From the NCBI RefSeq assembly GCF_019173455.1, contig NZ_JADPQH010000001.1, positions 1,204,391-1,268,390 of the forward strand: DNA of 64,000 bases, in the 5' to 3' direction. The notes under the pieces are model-generated. The model worked only from the letters and a program-made list of their open reading frames with translations, was not told where the DNA came from and made no database searches. Position numbers and translations under genes: made by a program. Origin of the DNA: Nesterenkonia sp. Act20. Lineage in GTDB: Bacteria; Actinomycetota; Actinomycetes; Actinomycetales; Micrococcaceae. How positions within the stretch are numbered: the first letter of the stretch is position 1; every line of letters begins with the position of its first letter. This document shows, piece after piece, positions 58,155 to 64,000 of the stretch.

Positions 58155-59582
58155 GTGAGTACATTCAGCGGATTGAACACCGCATGGACGGGGATGACCG
58201 CCGCCCGACGCTCCATGGAGACGGCCGGGGCCAACATCGCCCACGTCGGCGTGGACGGCTACACCCGCCAGCGCGTCGAGACCTCCTCCGTGACGGCGAG
58301 CTCCTCCATCGGTCGGCTCGCCGGTCCGACCCTGCCCGGGCAGGGTGTGACCGTGACCGGGATTGCCCGGCTGGCGGATGCACAGCTCGACGCGCGGGTC
58401 CGCGGCACGGCGGGAATCGGCGGCCAGGCCGAAACCGTGGCAGCAGGGTTAGAGACCCTGGAATCCAGCTTCCGCGAACCAGGTACCGATGGCCTCTCCG
58501 CGCGGTTGAGCGACTTCTGGGCCGGCTGGGATGACGTCGCGAATCAGCCGGGCAAGCAGGCGCCCGCCGCCGTCGTGATCGCGCGCGGCGCTGCGGTGGC
58601 GGACCACCTGGGACAGCTGCACGGCGAACTGACCCAGCAATGGACCGCGCAGCACCGGGGGCTCAGCGCCGAGGTGGCAGAAGTCAACGCCACTGCCGAG
58701 CGTGTGGCAGCACTGAACGGTCAGATCCGCTCCACCGCTGCGACCGGCGGCAACGCCAACTCCCTGATGGATGAGCGTGCCCAGCTCACCACGAGACTCG
58801 CCGAACTCACCGGCGCCACGGTGCGCCAGCAGCCCGACGGCACCTCGGATGTGCTGGTGGGCGGGACCCCGCTCGTGGCGGGAACCAGCGCCCGGGCGAT
58901 GGAGCTCACCGGTGGCGCGCGCCCTCAGGATGGTGAGGCTCCCACCCTCGGATGGACCCACCGTGCGGCGGGCGATCCGGCCAGCACGGTCAATGTTCAG
59001 TCCGGTGTCCTGTCCGGACGTCTCACCATGCTCGCTGCCGCCGAGACTGACGGCACGGGCGGCCCGATCGCCGTCACACTGCGGGCGCTCGACGGCATCG
59101 CCACAGATCTCGCCGCCAGGGTCAATGCGGTCCAGGCAGAAGGCCTCACCACGGCCGGCACCCCCGGCGGCGCCTTCTTCGCGATCGATCCCACGCGACC
59201 GGCCGCCAGCCTGCGGGTTCTGGCCGCAGGAGCAGCGGACCTTGCGGCCGCAACCCCGGGCGGCGGTGCCCTCGACGGTTCCAATGCCGCGAAGATGGCG
59301 GCCCTCGCGGAACTCGGCGATGGGCCCGACGCGCTGTGGTCCCGGCTGGTCATCTCCACCGGCACCACGGTCCAGAACGGCGCGCAGTCCGCGGTCAACG
59401 CTTCCATGGCGCTGGTCTCAGCACTGGAGCAGCAGCAGTCTCAGGCGGGAGTCTCCCTCGATGAAGAAAACCTCGCACTGGTGACCCATCAGCACGCGTA
59501 CCAGGGCGCCGCACGCGTCCTGACCGCCGTCGACGAGATGCTCGACACCCTGATCAACCGCACCGGCGTGGTCGGACGCTAG
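58155..59582 (+). CDS. flgK: Flagellar hook-associated protein FlgK
   Basis: 475 residues from GTG 58155 (AAGGAC 6 bases upstream). STFSGLNTAWTGMTAARRSM and NIAHVGVDGYTRQRVETSS are the N-terminal HAP1 motif; LSDFWAGWDDVANQPGKQAPAAVVIARG follows, and the C-terminal SLDEENLALVTHQHAYQGAARVLTAVDEMLDTLIN in outline closes the D0 domain. It joins hook and filament. Confidence 0.95.
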   Translation: MSTFSGLNTAWTGMTAARRSMETAGANIAHVGVDGYTRQRVETSSVTASSSIGRLAGPTLPGQGVTVTGIARLADAQLDARVRGTAGIGGQAETVAAGLETLESSFREPGTDGLSARLSDFWAGWDDVANQPGKQAPAAVVIARGAAVADHLGQLHGELTQQWTAQHRGLSAEVAEVNATAERVAALNGQIRSTAATGGNANSLMDERAQLTTRLAELTGATVRQQPDGTSDVLVGGTPLVAGTSARAMELTGGARPQDGEAPTLGWTHRAAGDPASTVNVQSGVLSGRLTMLAAAETDGTGGPIAVTLRALDGIATDLAARVNAVQAEGLTTAGTPGGAFFAIDPTRPAASLRVLAAGAADLAAATPGGGALDGSNAAKMAALAELGDGPDALWSRLVISTGTTVQNGAQSAVNASMALVSALEQQQSQAGVSLDEENLALVTHQHAYQGAARVLTAVDEMLDTLINRTGVVGR

Positions 59583-59595
59583 AGAGGCTGAAACT

Positions 59596-60483
59596 ATGTC
59601 CATCACTCGAGTGACCCACGGCTCCACCGTTGCCGCCGCGCAGCGGAACCTCCAGGCTGCGATGCAGCGCCTGGCATCCACCCAGGACAAGGCCTCCACG
59701 CTCAAGGAGATCTCCCGTCCCAGTGACGATCCGGGCGCCGCTGCGGAGGCCATGGCGGTGCGGGGTGCACAGCGGGCGGCAGAACAGCACAGCCGGAATG
59801 TGGACAACGCCAGCGGCTGGCTGACCACCGCCGACACCGCGCTGAGCACTGCCACAAACCTGCTCCACCAGGTCCGGGACGTGGTGATGTCCGGCGCGAA
59901 TCAGGGCGTCCTGCCACCGGCAGCCCGAGAGGCTCTCGCCGTGCAGCTGGACAATCTTCACGGCGAGCTGCTCAACGCGGCGAACTCCCAGTACATGGGG
60001 CGCAGCGTGTTCGCCGGCACCTCGGACGCGGCCTCCGCCTTCGAGGCGGACGGGAGCTTCAACGGGATGCCCAACTCCTCCGTGACGCGCCGCATAGGTG
60101 AGAACACCACCGTGCGAGTGGACGCCGACGGCGCGGCGGCCTTCGGCCAAGGGGCCAGCAGCGTCTTCGCCCTGGTGAAGGGGCTCGCCGAGGATCTCCG
60201 TGCCGGTGATCCGGTGTCCGCGCGGCTGGCCGAGGTCGATGAGAAGCTCAACAGCGTGCTCGCTGCCCAGGCCACCATCGGCGCCACCCATGCCTCCGTA
60301 CTGACAGCCGAGAACGCACTGGCGGGCCAGAAGGTGGCCCTGGAGGCTCGACGCTCCGGCCTCGAAGACGCCGACCTTGCCGCCGTCGCCCTGGAGCTGC
60401 AGACTCAGGAACTGGCCTACCGTGCGGCGCTGTCCGCTTCGGCCAAGGTCATCCAGCCCTCCCTGATGGACTACCTGCGATGA
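59596..60483 (+). CDS. flgL: Flagellar hook-associated protein FlgL
   Basis: 295 residues. SITRVTHGSTVAAAQRNLQAAMQRLASTQDKASTLKEISRPSDDPGAAAEAMAVR in outline is the flagellin-like N-terminal domain with the SRPSDDP loop typical of FlgL; the C-terminal helix ELQTQELAYRAALSASAKVIQPSLMDYL is also typical. It forms the second hook-filament junction ring. It starts 13 bases after flgK. Confidence 0.95.
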   Translation: MSITRVTHGSTVAAAQRNLQAAMQRLASTQDKASTLKEISRPSDDPGAAAEAMAVRGAQRAAEQHSRNVDNASGWLTTADTALSTATNLLHQVRDVVMSGANQGVLPPAAREALAVQLDNLHGELLNAANSQYMGRSVFAGTSDAASAFEADGSFNGMPNSSVTRRIGENTTVRVDADGAAAFGQGASSVFALVKGLAEDLRAGDPVSARLAEVDEKLNSVLAAQATIGATHASVLTAENALAGQKVALEARRSGLEDADLAAVALELQTQELAYRAALSASAKVIQPSLMDYLR

Positions 60484-60499
60484 GGACGGCCCGGCTGCG

Positions 60500-60877
60500 A
60501 TGACGAGTATCCATTTCCCCGCCTCACTCCCCGGGCTGGAACCCCTGAAGGACTTCACGCTTGCCGAGGTGGACGGCTCGACCGGGCTGTACTCCCTGGA
60601 TGCCACCGAGCTCCCCGAGGTCAGACTCTTCCTGCTGGACCCTGCCGTGCACCTGCCCGACTACTCCCCCCGCACGCAGGGCCAGCTCAGCGCGCTGGGA
60701 AACCCCCGGTCGGAGGACGTTCGCGTGCTGGTCATCGTCAACACCTCCGACGGCGCGCCCCACGTCAATCTGCTGGCGCCCGTTGTCCTGGACATCTCCC
60801 GCGCACAGGCGGCACAGGTCATCCTCGAGGGCCAGGATCTCCCCGTGCGTGCAGCGTTGCCTCAGCCCGCCGGGTGA
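60500..60877 (+). CDS. fliW: Flagellar assembly factor FliW
   Basis: 125 residues from ATG 60500. FPASLPGLEPLKDFTLAEVD and VRVLVIVNTSDGAPHVNLLAPVVLDI are the FliW signature. FliW binds flagellin and, when free, binds CsrA and lifts its block on flagellin mRNA. It is last in the flgN operon, while csrA ends the opposite flagellar run. Confidence 0.93.
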   Translation: MTSIHFPASLPGLEPLKDFTLAEVDGSTGLYSLDATELPEVRLFLLDPAVHLPDYSPRTQGQLSALGNPRSEDVRVLVIVNTSDGAPHVNLLAPVVLDISRAQAAQVILEGQDLPVRAALPQPAG

Positions 60878-60883
60878 AGGGCT

Positions 60884-60889
60884 TATAGT
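60884..60889 (+). promoter_or_regulatory. -10 box (TATAGT) of the fluoride riboswitch transcript
   Basis: TATAGT lies 13 bases before the riboswitch aptamer and 7 bases after the fliW stop, so the riboswitch has its own promoter. Confidence 0.5.
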
Positions 60890-60901
60890 AGTGGCCAACA
60901 C

Positions 60902-60952
60902 GGCGGTGGGGCTCGCCTTGAACCACGGCAACGGTGCCGTCAACGGTCCCTG
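60902..60952 (+). ncRNA. Fluoride (crcB) riboswitch aptamer
   Basis: Stem P1 GGCG/CGCC encloses GUGGGGCU; UUGAAC corresponds to the A-rich joining strand; ACGGC/GCCGU makes P3; CAACGGUCCCUGG corresponds to the UGAUGACUCCUAC block. GGGGC can pair with GUCCC to form the required pseudoknot. It precedes a CrcB-like gene, which is what this riboswitch class controls. Confidence 0.75.
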
Positions 60953-61073
60953 GTCTCCTCAGTGAGGCTGGTTGCTGCCGTGTTTCTGCTCGACGGTCAC
61001 CCGTGGGGCCCTTAGGCCGAGCCTTTCCGCAACGGGCTCGCCTCCGGGCAGTCCAGGACAGAAGGTGACAGTG

Positions 61074-61346
61074 ATGAGCACTGATCTGACCTCAGCCATG
61101 ACCCGGGCACCCCACGTCCACCCTGGGCTGATCGCCCTCGTCGCCCTCGGGGACACACCGCTGTTCAGCGCGGCCACCCTGGGCTTCTGCGGCGGGTACA
61201 CCACCTTCTCTACGGCCATGGTGGAGACCGTGCGCTTCGTCCAAGGCGGAGACCACCTCAAGGCGCTGCTCAACGTACTCGGCACTGCCGTGCTGACCGT
61301 GACGGCCGCCGCTGGCGGCCTCGCACTCGCCGGGCTCATCCTGTGA
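61074..61346 (+). pseudogene. N-terminally truncated CrcB/Fluc fluoride channel
   Basis: 90 residues from ATG 61074 (AGAAGGTGA upstream). The channel signature LGFCGGYTTFSTAMVETVRF and the fourth helix are intact. The first helix and the start of the second, including the conserved GTLxVN segment, are missing; the first 20 residues (MSTDLTSAMTRAPHVHPG) do not look like CrcB. The 120 bases upstream do not contain the missing part in any frame. A functional Fluc dimer needs all four helices, so I call this a deletion remnant, although its start signals remain. Confidence 0.7.
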
Positions 61347-61359
61347 ACCGCCGAGCCGC

Positions 61360-62220
61360 TCAGGCCTCCTTGGCCATGTCATAGCGCGCCAGCACGAGGT
61401 TCTCCACCAGCTGCGCCACCATGTACAGCACCAGCGAGACCAGTGTGATCACCACGACCAGCGCCCACACCTGAGTGTTCTGAGACCGGCTGACAGCCGA
61501 GACGACCGCGTATCCGATCCCCTCCCCGGTGGCCAGCCACTCGGCCAGCAGCGCTCCGGTGAATGCTCCAGGCACCGAGATGCGCACGGCGGAGAAGAAG
61601 GCGGGAAGAGCCGAAGGCACTGCGACCTTGCGCAGCACGTCCCAGGTGGAGCCTCCGTAGACATGGACTACGTCCCGGATCTGCGGGGTGGCTGAGCGCA
61701 GGCCGAAGACGATGGTGACCAGGGCAGGGAAGAGCACCACGATTCCGCCCATGGCTGCGACCACCGCGGTGCCGCGTCCCAGCGCCAGGATGATCAGCGG
61801 AGCCAGCGCGATGAGCGGCACCGACCGCACGATCATGGCCATCGGCATCACTGCCGACTCCACGATGCGACTCATCACGATCCCCACCGCGACCACCGCC
61901 GCCGCAATCATCCCGGCGATGAACCCGATGGCCGCATCACGCATCGTGGCCAGGGTGAGCCCCCAGATCTCAGCACGGGTAGCGGCCGATTCCTCCTCCG
62001 CAAAGAGATGTTCATAGACATCCAACGGACCCTTGCCGACGAAATCCGAGACGTCGAAGACACTGAGCAGCCCGAGCCAGAGCACCAGGATGACGGTGAG
62101 CATGATGGCCGTGTTCGCCAGCGTGGTCAGCACCGTGCGGGTCAGGACTCCGAAGCGGCCCGCACGGGAGGACTGCACCCCGGCGGCCCGGGAGGCCTGG
62201 GTCTGCGTTGCCGCGGTCAT
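61360..62220 (-). CDS. NitT/TauT-family ABC transporter permease
   Basis: 286 residues from ATG 62220 (overlaps the next gene's stop as ATGA). About six membrane helices; the BPD_transp_1 motif FVYGGSTWDVLRKVAVPSALPAFFSAVRIS in outline is the EAA loop. An N-terminal Gln/Ala-rich stretch of 25 residues is extra. It is the second permease of the operon and probably forms a heterodimer with the one upstream. Confidence 0.88.
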   Translation of the reverse strand: MTAATQTQASRAAGVQSSRAGRFGVLTRTVLTTLANTAIMLTVILVLWLGLLSVFDVSDFVGKGPLDVYEHLFAEEESAATRAEIWGLTLATMRDAAIGFIAGMIAAAVVAVGIVMSRIVESAVMPMAMIVRSVPLIALAPLIILALGRGTAVVAAMGGIVVLFPALVTIVFGLRSATPQIRDVVHVYGGSTWDVLRKVAVPSALPAFFSAVRISVPGAFTGALLAEWLATGEGIGYAVVSAVSRSQNTQVWALVVVITLVSLVLYMVAQLVENLVLARYDMAKEA

Positions 62221-63005
62221 ACGGATGCCCCCTTCGACCATGGTGCCGCCACTCTTCCGATGAGCCCGAAGACTGCATAGGCCCCACCGGCCACCACTGC
62301 GCACATCAGGCCGATGGCCCACGCCCGTTCCACGTCAAGGTTCTGCTGCGCGATGATCAGCGCCAGGCCCACTCCCTCGCGGACGCCGCCCACGTACTCG
62401 CCGAGTATCGCGCCGAGCAGCGCGGCCGGCGCTGCGATCTGCAGTGCGTTGAGCATCGCGGGCAGCGCGGCGATCAGCCGCACTTTGCGCAGCTGGGTGA
62501 GTCGGGAGCCGCCATAGACCGTGACGACGTCGAGGCTCGCCGGGTCTGCTGACTTGAGCCCCAGCAGGGTGCCCACCACTGTGGTGAAGAAGACGGCGAG
62601 CACCGCCAGCGCCACGGCCGTCCCCGAGGGCTCCCCCGGAGAGGGCGCCCCGATGACGATGTAGAGCACCGGGGCCACCGCCACAATAGGGATGCAGTAG
62701 CTGATCACCGCGATCTGGGTGACCAGTCGCTCCGTCCAGGGGAGCACCAGCACCACTGAGGCCAACAGAATCGCAGCGAGGTTCCCCCAGAAGAAGCCGA
62801 TGGCGGCCTCCTGGATCGTCACCGAGAAGTGCTGCCAGTAGAAGTCGAAGCCGTCCCGGGCAAGCGCGCCGACCACGCCGGCCGGTGAGGGGATGCGCGC
62901 TTCGGAGAGCACAGTCAGTGCCGCCACCCACCAGATCAGGATGATCCCGGCCAGGCCGGCCGCGCTGTAGAGCGCTGCGCGGCTTCGTGTCATCGCCGTG
63001 TTCAT
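62217..63005 (-). CDS. NitT/TauT-family ABC transporter permease
   Basis: 262 residues, six membrane helices. The EAA loop is [47 protein letters not shown] in outline. The ATG overlaps the stop of the ATPase gene. Paired permease genes of this type are known in uptake of thiamine precursors, riboflavin or sulfonates; nothing here fixes the substrate. Confidence 0.88.
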   Translation of the reverse strand: MNTAMTRSRAALYSAAGLAGIILIWWVAALTVLSEARIPSPAGVVGALARDGFDFYWQHFSVTIQEAAIGFFWGNLAAILLASVVLVLPWTERLVTQIAVISYCIPIVAVAPVLYIVIGAPSPGEPSGTAVALAVLAVFFTTVVGTLLGLKSADPASLDVVTVYGGSRLTQLRKVRLIAALPAMLNALQIAAPAALLGAILGEYVGGVREGVGLALIIAQQNLDVERAWAIGLMCAVVAGGAYAVFGLIGRVAAPWSKGASV

Positions 63006-63874
63006 CCGGTCTGGCTCCCGGTCTCCTCGAGTCCAAAGAGCAGCTCCGATGCTCGGTCATGCAGCGCGTGGAACTCTGGGCTGCGCATCATGTCGGGGGT
63101 ACGCGGACGTGGCAGATCGACCTCGATGACCTCAGCGATCCTGCCCGGGCGAGCACTCATCACCGCCACCTCATCCGAGAGGTAGATCGCCTCTGAGATT
63201 CCGTGAGTGACCATGAGCGTCGTCGCCGGCTTCTGCGTCCAGATGCGCAGCAGCTCATCATTCAAACGTTGCCGCGTCATATCATCCAGGGCTCCAAAGG
63301 GCTCATCGAGAAGGAGCACCGAAGGCTGGACGACCAGCGCTCGGGCGATGGAGACGCGCTGCCGCATACCCCCAGAGAGCTGTCCCGGCTTGGCCTTCTC
63401 GAACCCGGTGAGCCCCACCAGGTGGATCAGTTCGCTGACCAGGTCATCGTCGGGCTTCTGGCCCGAGACCTCAAAGGGGAGCCTGATGTTCGACGCCACG
63501 CTGCGCCAGGGCAGCAGGGCTGCGTCCTGGAACGCGATGCCCAGCTCACTGTCGCTGCGCAGTTGAGCCGGAGTCTTTCCATCCACCAGCGCAGTGCCCG
63601 CGGTGGGCTCCTCGAGACCGGCGAGTACGCGCAGCACTGTGGACTTGCCGCAGCCGGAGGGGCCGAGCAGGGAGAGAAAGCTGCCACGGTCGGTATGCAG
63701 AGAGACATCCTCGAGCGCGGTGAGTGTCTCTCCGCCGCCGAGTGCGAACGATTTGGTGAGTCCTTCGATCCGCAGCCCGGTGCCGGCGAGGGGCTCGCCC
63801 GCGCCGACACCGGAGGCGTCGCCGTGGGAGACGCCTCCGGCCAAGGATGCCTGCTGATCAGCTGCAGTCATCAT
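63002..63874 (-). CDS. NitT/TauT-family ABC transporter ATP-binding protein
   Basis: 290 residues. Walker [17 protein letters not shown] (about 73-88), Q-loop [13 protein letters not shown], signature [15 protein letters not shown], Walker [13 protein letters not shown] and the H-loop VTHGISEA are present. The tail [14 protein letters not shown] is typical of SsuB/TauB-like ATPases. It starts at ATG 63874 or 63871, 10-13 bases after the binding-protein gene. Confidence 0.92.
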   Translation of the reverse strand: MMTAADQQASLAGGVSHGDASGVGAGEPLAGTGLRIEGLTKSFALGGGETLTALEDVSLHTDRGSFLSLLGPSGCGKSTVLRVLAGLEEPTAGTALVDGKTPAQLRSDSELGIAFQDAALLPWRSVASNIRLPFEVSGQKPDDDLVSELIHLVGLTGFEKAKPGQLSGGMRQRVSIARALVVQPSVLLLDEPFGALDDMTRQRLNDELLRIWTQKPATTLMVTHGISEAIYLSDEVAVMSARPGRIAEVIEVDLPRPRTPDMMRSPEFHALHDRASELLFGLEETGSQTG

Positions 63875-63883
63875 GATGTCGGT

Positions 63884-64000
63884 TCACGCTCCGTCGGGGA
63901 TCTCGGCGAGTTCGGGATTCTCCTCCAGCAGCTCTTCGAGCAGGGAGAGGTCGAAGAGCTCCTCGGCGGTGACGTCGACCCCGGCGCGTTCCAGGCTCTC
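63884..64000 (-). CDS. ABC transporter substrate-binding protein, C-terminal end only
   Basis: The open frame ends at a TGA at 63884 and runs off the window. The 38 visible residues end DLSLLEELLEENPELAEIPDGA. This acidic helical end fits the C-terminus of an NMT1/SsuA-type binding protein, which is the component missing from the operon; the call rests mainly on position. Confidence 0.5.
   Translation of the reverse strand, partial: ESLERAGVDVTAEELFDLSLLEELLEENPELAEIPDGA

Noticed and set aside
1..64000. CRISPR arrays, prophage, insertion sequences, tRNA and rRNA genes
   Set aside because: No regularly spaced repeats, transposase or integrase motifs, or tRNA cloverleaf patterns were found on either strand by eye.

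Overview
The window is GC-rich, gene-dense chromosomal DNA of an actinobacterium. The order mrp-tatB-O-methyltransferase-DUF3117-DivIVA, the dnaG/dgt/dusB/glyS group and the DUF3117 protein are actinobacterial. A full flagellar cluster next to them suggests a motile member of the Micrococcales, possibly related to Nesterenkonia; the genus is an inference. I saw no rRNA, tRNA, CRISPR array, prophage or insertion sequence. Coordinates rest on reading the sequence; family names rest on recognised motifs, not on database searches.

Layout: 1-30655 is mostly housekeeping. It holds a PHP-domain protein (cut by the window start), Xaa-Pro aminopeptidase, a GlsB-type membrane protein, a general-stress-type protein, Mrp, TatB, a membrane protein of unknown role, an O-methyltransferase, DUF3117, a DivIVA-domain protein, a sirtuin, a DUF4870 protein, a DrrAB-like ABC exporter, prolyl oligopeptidase, PEP carboxylase, DNA primase, a YbaK-type deacylase, dGTPase, DusB, a GNAT enzyme, glycyl-tRNA synthetase, a YdcZ-type transporter, an S4 protein, a three-gene glycosyltransferase operon, an alpha/beta hydrolase and an SGNH hydrolase.

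30658-60877 is the flagellar locus. On the minus strand, in transcription order: fliA(sigma-28), fliC, fliD, fliS, a FliT-position gene, flgB, flgC, fliE, fliF, fliG, fliH, fliI, fliJ, an NlpC/P60 hydrolase, fliK, flgD, flgE, [alpha/beta hydrolase on the opposite strand], flbD, motA, motB, fliM, fliN, fliO, fliP, fliQ, fliR, flhB, flhA, a degenerate FlhF and csrA. Divergent on the plus strand: flgN, flgK, flgL, fliW. Most minus-strand genes overlap by 1-4 bases and are probably translationally coupled. Sites of the form TAAC-N15/16-GCCGATAR precede fliC and flgN, with weaker matches before fliM and flgB, so FliA probably drives flagellin and hook-associated genes. FliW and CsrA are both present and the flagellin leader carries GGA sites in a hairpin loop and at the ribosome binding site, as expected for FliW-CsrA control of flagellin translation.

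60884-64000 holds a fluoride riboswitch in front of an N-terminally truncated CrcB, then a NitT/TauT-type ABC importer (two permeases, ATPase, and the end of a substrate-binding protein).

The least ordinary signals are: a family of three 75-base palindromic intergenic elements; a near-uniform leaderless promoter layout (-10 box 6-7 bases before the start codon) at 14 genes; repeated use of 15-base tandem duplications; a FlhF-like protein whose GTPase motifs are destroyed; and the riboswitch attached to a broken fluoride channel.
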